Shown here one piece after another: positions 54,346-64,000 of a stretch of DNA of 64,000 bases. The stretch comes from Physcomitrium patens (Eukaryota; Streptophyta; Bryopsida; Funariales; Funariaceae), in NCBI RefSeq assembly GCF_000002425.4, contig NC_037260.1, positions 16,729,095 to 16,793,094 of the forward strand, read 5' to 3'. A program made the position numbers and the translations under genes. Position 1 is the first letter of the stretch. Each line of letters opens with the position of its first letter. Under the pieces are notes generated by a model. That model made no database searches. It was not told the DNA's origin and worked only from the letters and a program-made list of their open reading frames with translations.

Positions 54346-56430
54346 CTTGTTTGAAGTGGATGTCATTGGAAATGAGTTTTTAATGTCGTGGGCGGGTTTT
54401 GATAGAGAGGTCTTTGTTGTTGAGAGTGGTGGATCTGTGGTCTGTCATGTATTGTGTAAGAATTCACGGAATCGGTGGTTGGCGGTCGTGTTTTGAGCTG
54501 CAGATGTGTCATCGGATGAACCTAAGCTTTTCTTTTTGTTTCGGCTTTTATTTCCCGTTCCTTTGTAAAGTTGGGGTTGTTGTTGGTTAGTTTTGTATCG
54601 GGAGGCTTAGATGCGTATTACAACTGCATTCAATGGCTGCAGTTTTTGGATTTGAGCGTGCATGTGTGGTGAAGTTTGCTTTGATGGGAGTGTTAGCTAG
54701 TGCGAAAGTACAGATGGGATTTCTTGGTGCTTAGATAACTCAGGAACGGGCTTCTGAAGCCTTTTTTTTGGGAAGATGTGTGGTCGGATGTTGATAGAAA
54801 TACAGATCCAATATGGGAGGAAGTGTTTGCCATTTTCATCGGCTAGCGTCTGTTGTCGTCTAGGAATGTTCACAAACAGTTTAGTTTTGGAATTATCGTG
54901 ATTGAGGTTTTTTTTACACACCAGTTTAGACGGAGTTAGTAGACAATCTACAACTTTGGAATGTTTTGTGATTCTTGACTGCGAAAGGATGGATTGGAGT
55001 GAACATGATCTTGCATGTAGCGCACAAATTAATCTTGTGAAACTTGTTCTAGCGGCTTTGAAGGTCTGAACAACACATGATTTGATATAAACTGTGCACA
55101 ATCGTAACCACTGGAGGTAATATGTCCATTTTTGAGATCATGAATATGCAGATTTAGGAACAAGGACGTACATGTATACTAGTGTAACACAATGGTAGAT
55201 TAGGAACTGGTAGTATGCACATAAATCAGATTGGAGTGGAACATCTAAACTACTAAATTTTAAAAACAAGAATTGGTGGTATATAATTGTAAATTGTAGA
55301 TTGGTGTACAATTTTAAATGTTGAGTGAGAATTCAATCATAAATACATAAGGTATAAGAGTGAAAGTGCAAGAGAGAAAAAAATAATTTTGTACAACTTT
55401 GAAGATAGTCTACTTAAAAAGCTTTTATGGAGGTGATTCATGGCTTTTTACATGAGACAAAGAATGGATTTGTATAGAGTGTGGTTGTGAGGATTACAAG
55501 GATGTGACAATAGTCAATATAATTAGTATTATAAGTGTTAATTATCATGGATATTGTTGTGTAAGTATATCTAATTTCTAAGACTATCTTCTAGATGAGT
55601 ATAGGTAGTAAGAATATAGACAAAGTCAAGTTTAGTAGAAAAAGTAGTATTATTTATTGTATCTTAGTCAATTGAATTTTAAAAAGTAAGAAAATTATAA
55701 GATATTTGAAAATTATTTTTATTGAATGGAAAGAAAGAAATTGTATTATAAATGAAGGTTTGTGCAAGTTGTAGTTTGTTGTGATGTTTCTTGGAATTTT
55801 AATTATTATTTGTTTATTTATATTTTGAATTGAAAAAGTTTAGGTCCATTTAAAAGACTTAATATGATGCATGTAAATCTTATAGAATATACTTTTGTAT
55901 TCTTATTGGCTTGTTATTGTTTTAGTTATGTAAAGTATTTAGATTTGAATATTTTAGGATGGTAGTCATTTCAAATTGAAGGCTATTATTTAGGTTTTGA
56001 GGTGAGCAATATTTGAAAATTATATTTAAGTCCAGTAAAAATTACAATATTAATATAGATTAGAAATGGATTAATAGAATACATTCAAGGATTAAGTGTG
56101 AATTGTAAGATTACTTAGGCTTGAAGGTTTAGTCTTTGGAATTCAAGTTCAATTTAAAAAAATTTAAAAATATATGTATGGTATAATAATATAGATAAAA
56201 AAGTGTGCCATGAATATTATAAAATACATAATAAATGTTATGTGTGATTGTAGATATGTGGTGATAGGATAAAATTGAATCAAGAAGTGGCTCTTCATAG
56301 GACATCTTTTGGAATTAATGAAGGAGTATTTATAAAAACAAGTTTGTATCAAGTTTTTAAAAGTAAGGCTTTCTAGCAAATATGAAACAACATAAAGATT
56401 GTATATAAGATATAGGCACAATATCCAATA
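54346..56430. other. Intergenic DNA, no gene called
   Basis: GC falls steadily from the left. Short open frames (54,399-54,590 plus, 54,697-55,101 minus, 56,164-56,421 minus) have no coding character. From about 55,100 it is AT-rich DNA upstream of the resistance-gene remnant and may include its 5' region. Confidence 0.4.
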
Positions 56431-56439
56431 TTTAAGGCA

Positions 56440-57718
56440 TTAGAGAAGAATTATACAAAGAATGTCAAGCGTATGTTAAAAACTATGAACTTTTATTGAA
56501 GAAAGAAGACATATTGAATAGAAAATAATGTGCAAATCAATATAAGAAAATTAAAAATGTCATGAAGGTGTTTGATTACTTATTGGCATGCAACAACAAT
56601 GGATTAGAGTATGTATTTTTATTAAGCAAGTTGTGTTTTGTATTTAATAAAGCTTATTTACTTGTAAAGGATTGTAGAGAAAAAAATTGGTATGGTGTAA
56701 CTTTATTTCAAATGAAGAACAAAGAAACATTTAGAAAACTACTTTGGGATTTGAAGCATTGTTGTGATAGAGTAAGTGATATGCTTATAAAGCACAATGA
56801 CAACAAATTTGAAGACAACATATGTGGTACTTTTGATGTTGTAACCTAAAATGAGGTGGAAGGTGATAAAAAAATATTTATATAAAAGATTGATTCTTGA
56901 AAGTGTAGAATGATTTCAAAAACATGGATTAGCACAATATTTACTACAAAAGTTGAAAGACTTACATTGCTTTGAAGGTAGAGAATTAGATTCTTTAAAA
57001 ATATCATTAAATATAATAAGTTTTAAAATTATGGATCATATAAAAAAAAATGATCTTTTGGAGAAGTTTACAAGTCAAAGTAGTTGGGACTTGATTTTGC
57101 AATTAAAAAAATGGATGTTGGGCATGATAAGTTATATATGAAAGAGGTGGACATTCTAGCAAGTTTAAACCATTTCAACTTGATTAAGTATTTTTTTTAC
57201 AATGAAAAATAATGCAAATGAAAGTGAAGAATGTTGGCAACTAAAAAAAAAGAAAATAAAAAAGTTATACTTAGGAATGGAATTGATACAAACAAATTTA
57301 AGTGAGATGGTTGAAAAAAATGGAAAATTATCTTACATTTTTTTTTATTGATATTATGTATCATATTGCAAGAGGGATGTATTATTTTCATAATATGCAC
57401 ATTTTACATCATGATTTGAAGCCCAATAACATTTTTCTTAATGTAGAAGAAAAAAGAATCTCAAATGAAATTTTTTAATATGCTATAGTGAAAGTGATAG
57501 ATTTTGGAATGTCTAAGATTGAAATTGGAAGCAATCCAAAAGCTACAAAGAATAAATATATGTATAGGAGTGCTAAATACATGACTCTTAAGGCATTGAA
57601 GAATAAATTTCAAACAATGACAATTTATTCTTTTGAAGCATATGCTTATTCATTTGCACTGATATGTTGTAAGAAGCTATCTAAAAAGAATTCTTCTAAA
57701 AAAATTCAAAACATGTAG
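56440..57718 (+). pseudogene. Kinase part of a moss-type kinase-NBS-LRR gene (broken)
   Basis: N-terminal region at 56,562-56,849 (WYGVTLFQMKNKETF), then a protein kinase domain spread over several frames. Glycine loop FGEVYK near 57,058, lysine motif FAIKKMD near 57,095, MKEVDILASLNHFNLIKYF after it. Catalytic loop LHHDLKPNN near 57,400, where HRD has become HHD. IDFGMSK at 57,497. APE has become TLK. Stops at several points, and the D-to-loop arginine is lost. Followed in the same direction by NB-ARC and LRR parts at 58.1 and 59.5 kb. Such kinase-NBS-LRR genes are a class of immune receptors described in mosses. Confidence 0.75.
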
Positions 57719-58090
57719 AATTTTTATCATGTAGAATTAAATTCAACAATTGTTTTAAATTCTAAATTTTTTTTAATTCTACAATTTTTATCATGTAGAA
57801 TTAAAACAACATAATAGATTGCCATTGGTAAGCCATCTACCAAAATTTATGATATATACATATTTAATTGAGTTTATTGATGTTATTTTTCTTTTTTTGT
57901 TACATTCTTATATACTATGTTGATTTTAAGATGCTTAAATATAATCACAAGTTTGTAAAATTATTTTAGAATGTAATATTTTTATTATGTATTTTGTTTG
58001 TTTGTTTTTTTTTTTTTTTTTATATAAATGGATGATTTGTTATCTCATTTTAAATTGATAAAGTTGAAAAAAGAAGTGTTTGGTTGAGCC
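57719..58090. other. AT-rich gap in the resistance-gene remnant
   Basis: A repeated attctaca.tttttatcatgtagaatta word (57,718-57,805) and a T-run at about 58,005-58,021. The P-loop (GxxxxGKT) of the NB-ARC domain should lie here and is not seen, so it is deleted or worn away. Confidence 0.45.
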
Positions 58091-58940
58091 CAATGCTTAT
58101 TAAAAATAAGACAATTAATTGCAAGCAATGTAAAGGTATTGTGTCTTATTGGAGTAGGTGAAATAGTATTTGAAAATGTAAAGAACTAAAGATAAATTGA
58201 AGATGTTGTGTCAATGGATGATTTGTTTGCTAGCAATGGCAGCACATTGATTATGACAATTTGAGATTGGAAAGTCATAGAGGATTGTGCTATAGAAATT
58301 CATAAAGTAAATGTTGAAGAACTTGATGAAGAAACAAGTTTAAGGTCGTTTAATACTTATTCTTGTAGATGTTAAGTGAAGTTGCTTCATGATCTTGTTG
58401 AAGTTGGCAAAAATATTGTAAAATCTTGTAATAGTCTATCATTGACCTTGAAAGTTATGGATACATTTTTATGAGAAAAAAGAATTTAAAATTTTACAAG
58501 TTAGCATTACAAAGATTAAAAAGAAGAAGAGAGTTGGAAGGAAATAAAAAAAAATAGTATCACAAGATTTGATATAAATTAAGAGTAAGTTTTGACAACT
58601 TAAAAGTTGAAGAAAAGAATATGTTTTTGGATATATGTTATTTCTTTTGTAATGATATGTGTCTACAAGGCATGTTGAAAGAAAGAGCATTACAAATCTA
58701 GACCAATAATGAAGAAATGACATTTGAAAGAGATATAGAATGTATATTTAATACATTGATGAATCAATCAATGGTGAAAGTAGACAAAGATGGAATTGCA
58801 AGAGTGCATAATCAACTATAAGATATGAATAGAAATATTATTAAAACAAAAATAGAATATAAAGATATACAAATACAAAACATGAATGTAGAGGCTTTTC
58901 ATGGAATTTCAAAAAATATAAATATTTAATAGTTATCCAC
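58091..58940 (+). pseudogene. NB-ARC part of the kinase-NBS-LRR remnant
   Basis: Contains a worn kinase-2 strand (VLCLIGVGE, where LLVLDDV is usual) near 58,130, then SMDDLFASNGSTLIMTI near 58,212 (the RNBS-B region, T-T/S-R expected) and EIHKVNVEELDEETSLRSF. After that come LSLTLKVM for the GLPLAL motif near 58,436, and KNMFLDICYFF near 58,617 as in RNBS-D/C-type motifs. At least four stops. The remaining residues fit an ATPase switch of plant immune receptors. Confidence 0.65.
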
Positions 58941-59480
58941 ATGAAAATCATGGAATTAATAATAATATTAAAGATTTATAATTTGAAGTTAGAAGATAAG
59001 GCACAAAAATACTATGTAGATGTTATTATGTTTTTGAGGTGTATGTTGATGCAAAGTTATTTATTATTTCATTTAATTTCTATTTTTATAAGATTTTGTA
59101 TGTATAAGAATTACATGATTTATTTGAAAATTTTAAATTTTTTGTGTGTTGGAGTTATATTATTTTATAGCTAAAAGGATTGCATTACAAAAATCTAAAT
59201 ATGTATGGTGAAATAAGAAGTGTTTGTTTTCAGCACTTCAATTATTAGGTTATGATAGTAATCTTATATTAAGAGATGACATAAGAAGATTAGGTATATT
59301 TTTTGATTTGACAAAAAACTTTCAACTTAAAATATTTTCTATTAAATATATCAACTGCATTCAATGTATAAAAAGGTATATTAGACAAAATAAGGTATAT
59401 ATTAAATGAAAAAAAATTTAGGAGATATTTTAGACTTTAAATATCTTGTAATTAAAAAAAAAAAACTTTTATATAAGTAT
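58941..59480 (+). pseudogene. Linker between NB-ARC and LRR of the same remnant
   Basis: Frames such as SALQLLGYDSNLILRDD (59,230) and FDLTKNFQLKIFS (59,310) continue the gene in the same direction, with stops and an A-run at 59,455-59,466. The DNA 58,941-59,174 is AT-rich and may include an intron. Confidence 0.45.
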
Positions 59481-59484
59481 TAAT

Positions 59485-61120
59485 AAAGTTATTTTTAAAA
59501 TAGTTACATTATTAGAACTTAATTTAGAAGGGTGTTTAAATATGCAAATTTTACCAAATACAATAGAAAATTTGATATCATTGAAAAAAACTTAGTTTAA
59601 AAAATTATGAGACATTAGAAATATTAGAAAAGTTAATAGAAAGTTTGTATACTTTGACTATCTTAGATATATCAAGGTGCTCAAACTTCACATTATTGCC
59701 AAAGGAATTGAACAACCTCACATCTTTGACTTTCTTTAATATAAGTGAATACTCAAAGTTGACATCATTGCCAAATAAATTGAGTAACTTCACATTTTTT
59801 ACTACCTTAGGAATGTAAAGATACATAAGGTTGACATCATTGCCAAATAAATTGGGCAACTTCACATCTTTGATAATCTTTGATATACTATGGTATTCAT
59901 ACTTGACATTATTGCCAAATAAATTGGACAATGTCACATCTTTGACTTTCTTTGATATGTATAGAAACTTAAGTTTGATATTATTTCCAAATGAGTTGGG
60001 CAACTTCACATCTTTGACTATCTTAAATATATCATTGTACTTAAGCTTGACATCATTGCCAAATGAACTAGACAATCCTACATCTTTAACTACCTTAGAT
60101 ATATCATGGTACTCAAGCATGATATCATTGCTAAATGAATAGAGCATCATTGCATCTTTGACTACCTTAACATGTGAAGGTACTAAAGCTTGGCATCATT
60201 GCTATATAAATTGGGCAACTTCATATCTTTGACTACCTTAAATATAAAAAGGACAGAAAAGCTTGATATTATTGCCAAATAAGTTAAGCAACCTCACATC
60301 TTTGGCTTTCTTTCATATACTTGGATGCACAAGCTTTACATTATTATTAAATGAATTGAAAAGCCTTACAAATTTGATTATTTTCTTTGTATATATATAT
60401 ATATATATATATAAATGAATACTTAAGCTTGACATCATAAACAAATATATTAGAAAAAATTTCATCTTTGACTACTTTTAATAAAAATGAGTACAAAAGC
60501 TTGACATCATTGCCAAATGAATCAAGTATCCTTATAGCTTTCACTACCTTAATATGTGGAGATATTCAACCTTGATGTCATTGTTAAATAAGTTGGGCAA
60601 CTTTACATCTTTAACTACCTTAAATATGAAAGAATGCAAAAATTTGACATTATTGCCAAATAAATTGGGCAATCTGACATCTTTGACTACCTTTGATATA
60701 TGATGGTAGTCAAGCTCAACATTATTGCCAAATAAATTGGACAACCTCACATCTTTGACTATCTTATATATATGATAGTACTCAAGCTTGATATCATTAT
60801 CAAATGAATTAAGCAATCTCTTATCTTTAACTACCTTTGAATTAAGTTATTTTTTAAGCTTTATATCATTGTTGAATGAATTAGGCAATCTCACATCTTT
60901 GACTACTTTAAACATGGGAGAACGTAAAAGCTTGATGTCATTGCCAAATCAAATAAACAATCTAATATCTTTGACTACCTTAGATATAACATAGTATTCA
61001 AGCTTGATATCATTTTTAAATGAATTTGGTAACTTCACTTCTTTGACAACTTTGAATATAGTAGGATACAAAAGCTTAATATCATTGCCAAATGGATTTG
61101 TCAACTTCTTATCTTTGCTG
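59485..61120 (+). pseudogene. Leucine-rich-repeat array of the kinase-NBS-LRR remnant
   Basis: About twenty 24-residue repeats with a 72-bp period of the form L.SLPNELGNLTSLTTLDI..., starting near 59,640. The best ones lie at 59,830-60,140 (ILFPNELGNFTSLTILNIS) and 60,580-61,000. A (TA)n tract at 60,393-60,412 and several stops disrupt it. The LRR would bind the ligand or guard target. Because of the 72-bp period the minus strand is also open for up to 181 codons (59,605-60,150), but that frame is a shadow. It ends at about 61,120 with no recognisable C-terminal domain. Confidence 0.8.
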
Positions 61121-61459
61121 CACTAGTAATGAAGACCTATATTATTGGCTTCACCAAGATAAACAATGACAATGTAGAACTTATAAGTGCTTTAAAGAGT
61201 GGTATTGTAAAAAAATGATTATTAAAATCTATATAGATTCTTTTAATATTATTGCATAAAATATTATTACAAATTTTGAATACAATAACAAAAAATAAAT
61301 TAAATAAAATACATACACCAAATAAATTTTACACAAATTTATAATAGAAATTTTAAAAACCGTAACTTTTTTAAAAAAAATATATATATATAACAGAATA
61401 AAAACAAACAAACAAACAAAACTATTGGAACTTTTTATGACATAAATTTAAATTTTTAA

Positions 61460-61504
<45 letters not shown>

Positions 61505-62430
61505 TATTTAATTTTTAAAATTATATAAAAATATATTTATTCATTTATAATAGCTTCAATTTTTACATTTCTTAATATTAATGTAATTATATAAATGAAT
61601 ATTTTAAAAAAAGTATACTTAATAAAACATAACACCAAAAAATAATTTAAACTTTATTAGATATATAGATATATACATATATAAAATAATATAATAAAAG
61701 TAAATTATATGAAATAAAAGAATTATAAAAATAATAATATTAAATATAAAATTATAGTAAAAATGATATTAAATACTAAAGATTTAAAAAAATTACGAAT
61801 TTAGATTATAAGAAGAACAAAGTAAGAAATCTAAAAAAAGAAATATAAAGTAATAAATATTTACAAAATATTTTACAATTTTTAATTAAAATTTTGTATA
61901 ATTAAAACCTGTAAAAAAATTAATTATACACAAATATTAAAATCAAAATTTTATATTTATTAAAAAAATTTAATAAATATATGTATTAATATATTAAAAA
62001 TTATAAAATTTTATATTTTTAATTATATAGTATATTAATATATATATATATATATTTATATATTTATATAAAATATATATATATTAAGTATAGATATATA
62101 TATATATATATCCATATAATAAATATTAGTCTATATATATTATATTCTTTAATAATTTATATTTTTAATATATCTTTAAAAACCAAATATATATTTGTAA
62201 TTTTTTAAAAAACTTAATATTATTGAAAATTTAAATAATATCTCAGATTAAATAAACAAGAAATTATCTTTTAAATAATAAAATAATTATTAATATGGTT
62301 TTCTTTGATATGAACAAGGTATCTTTGAAACAAAAGATTAATAAAAGTTTTAGATAAAAGGTCATTACAAAATTAAAATATTATAAATCACAAGATTTAT
62401 TATTATACCCAACACAAGTTAAGAACTTTC
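61121..62430. other. AT-rich intergenic DNA with TA microsatellites
   Basis: Almost pure A/T. (TA)n at about 61,465-61,499, and mixed TA/ATAT runs at 62,036-62,112. No ORF or repeat partner. Composition normalises abruptly after about 62,430. Confidence 0.55.
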
Positions 62431-63155
62431 AACAAATTTTCTTACCGTGTATAGTCAATAATTCAGAGAAGTTACACATTTAAGGAAAAAGATGAAGTTT
62501 CATATGCTTTGATGCTGAAAAAGGAAAGTGCTGTATAACATTATATTAGAATAATACAACGCATACATACAAGGTAATGTTCATGCATAAGTGGTCTATT
62601 TCCACATCCACACTTTAATATCATCCATAGTCTAACATGTTCTTTGTCCCACGTAGAAAAGGATTGTGAACTACAATGTAAACAGAGAATAAGCGTAATA
62701 ACCAAGAAGTATGAAAGAAAAGGGCAGAACCTTCAGTGACCCAAAACGATATTGAGCTCAAACCTGGCCGTCCCAACTGCATTATCGAGTTACAAGTCTC
62801 TTGCTCACCACTCTTTACGTCTTAAGGAAAACGAAAATTACAGAAGATTGACAAAATCAGCTGGCACACTTCAATTTCACCGTTGCAATGCTCCGTTCCC
62901 AATGCTAAGTCCACATATTAAGTGTTGAACCTTCAACAGTATGTGCAAGGGTTTCAACTAAATTATCTTAGAAATATCCTGAAAAGAATATATAGAATGC
63001 CTGACTAGAAACTACCAGTTTACCCAGAAAAAATGTCGTTAACCTAAAGGACTGATACTTTGATACAAGTGATAGCAAATTCAACCTCCTGAAGTTCACT
63101 AGGCACATCTGGAAGTGTCTCTACAATGACTACTTTCACCCACCCTCCAGAATGA
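62431..63155 (-). other. Probable 3' untranslated or downstream region of the edge gene
   Basis: Gene-like composition without repeats. A second minus-strand frame at 63,058-63,177 reads SGGWVKVVIVETLPDVP, then ELQEVEFAIT, and ends in a stop. It could be an alternative last exon of the gene to its right. Confidence 0.3.
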
Positions 63156-64000
63156 TCAGCTGTGGTTTGAGACCATTCCTCCGTTTATAGAATGCTCTGG
63201 GAGGAAGTTCCTCTTCGATTTCGAACCTCTCGGCGATCCCAAGTAACCTAAAGTAGAATGAACTCCAGCATAATCACCATTAATGAGGGCATGCAATGCT
63301 GGAGCCATATTACTACCTTTCGTAGCAGGAGGAGGTAGCCCTGTTGCATCAAAGCTCGAGGCAGGTCGTGATGCCGATTCAAATTCCAATGGAAGTTCTT
63401 CAATTGTCTGGTCAGGTATCCAGAAACATGTAAGGTAACATTTTATCACGTATCTGACACCACTAACAAGACAGTTTCAGGAACAACAGAAAATCTCCAG
63501 CGTTAAGACTAAACTTAGGCTTCTACCGATACGCTCAGATCGTAATCAACTATTCATAAAATACTCTGCAGATCCACAGCACAAATTCAAGATCGAGTAA
63601 AAACACATTACGTGAAAATCCAAATCCGTTACATTCGCTGAAAACATGGGACTAACGTGCACAATTCCATAAAATCATAACCTGCGGTACATATATAACT
63701 TCGCTCTAGACCTTGGGCCAACAACAACGAGGTTACTTCAGCTAGGCGATAGGTCGAATCCAGGCATAAAGGTCATTAGGATAATCCTACATGTTCAACT
63801 TTAACGATTTTACGATTCTAAGAATTTTAAGCCTCAAATCTATGGTATTAACTCGAGGAGATCATTTCTATGGTTGATTCATCGAAGATTGGAGCAACCT
63901 AAAAGATCATGAAACAAGATTTCAACAAGATAGGTGCAAACAAGAAAAAGAGTACATACCCAATTAGCTTGCTGTAGAACTCGTAGAATCTCCTTGCAGC
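63156..64000 (-). CDS. 3' end of an unrecognised host gene (two exons, runs off the window)
   Basis: The right-edge exon (63,960 to beyond 64,000) ends in a GTATGT donor and reads CKEILRVLQQANW in phase 0. The intron is 63,408-63,959, with acceptor CAG. The last exon 63,407-63,156 continues in phase 0 with TIEELPLEFESASRPASSF, then a proline-rich PPPATKGSN word, ALHALINGDYAG, and ends VSNHS-stop. Matching phases at both splice sites support it. A competing frame starts after a possible acceptor at about 63,244 (actttag) and reads RFEIEEELPPRAFYKRR, so the last exon may be alternatively spliced. I do not recognise the protein. Confidence 0.5.

Noticed and set aside
54697..55101. 134-codon minus-strand ORF
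   Set aside because: No ATG-based start in context, no domain and biased composition. Probably chance.
55100..56430. tRNA or other RNA genes in AT-rich spacers
   Set aside because: No cloverleaf or conserved A/B-box pair could be made out by eye here or in the other spacers.
59605..60150. 181-codon minus-strand ORF with repeated FGN.VK...ISK units
   Set aside because: It is the antisense of the 72-bp LRR repeat. The period is a multiple of three, so both strands stay open. The plus strand matches the LRR consensus.

Overview
The window looks like gene-poor, transposon-filled nuclear DNA of a land plant, most likely a moss. The evidence is a broken gene with the domain order protein kinase, NB-ARC, then leucine-rich repeats of the form LP.ELGNLTSLT.LDI (56.4-61.1 kb), an order known from mosses. 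The Ty3/gypsy elements carry an integrase C-terminal chromodomain and resemble the moss chromoviruses. Base composition is very AT-rich, and old elements have decayed mainly by C:G to T:A change. The species cannot be fixed from the sequence; a Funariaceae-like moss is my guess.

Layout: 1-1050 integrase end of a non-chromodomain gypsy element (family F). 1053-1601 an LTR of family B/D. 2126-2965 first copy of a non-coding repeat (family E). 3.17-6.19 kb a GC-richer low-copy segment with no certain gene. 6.2-12.4 kb leader, gag, protease and start of RT of a second F element. 12,398-35,772 an old plus-strand chromovirus (D) holding two later insertions. The first is element B (12,615-24,656, plus, TSD cttgt), whose 5' LTR was entered by element A (12,833-about 17,295, minus). 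The second is element C (25,156-31,246, minus, TSD ttacc). 35,773-37,379 is E copy 2. 37,436-44,957 is element D2 (minus), itself interrupted by E copy 3. 45.9-51.6 kb is the oldest element, D3 (minus). 51.7-53.0 kb holds exons of a probable VWA_N/VWA protein on the minus strand. 53.1 and 54.1 kb hold a duplicated GC-rich segment with a telo-box. 56.4-61.1 kb is the kinase-NBS-LRR pseudogene. 63.1-64.0 kb is the 3' end of an unrecognised host gene on the minus strand.

How the parts work together: A, B, C, D, D2 and D3 are related chromoviruses at different stages of decay. Each has or had gag, then pol in the -1 frame (protease, RT, RNase H, integrase, chromodomain), then a small third ORF between pol and the 3' LTR. 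That third ORF is the best candidate here for something undescribed: it is recognisable in five elements of three LTR types, keeps a GHY.WL.G..NHL core, and matches no family I know. Two more signals stand out. The A/C LTRs carry several perfect four-unit heat-shock elements upstream of their TATA box, which suggests heat-driven transcription as in the unrelated ONSEN element. All LTR types also have an inverted repeat just downstream of the TATA box whose sequence differs between families while the pairing is kept. Element A has an intact 1116-codon pol ORF but has lost its gag and 5' LTR, which are replaced by 1.3 kb of unrelated GC-rich DNA.
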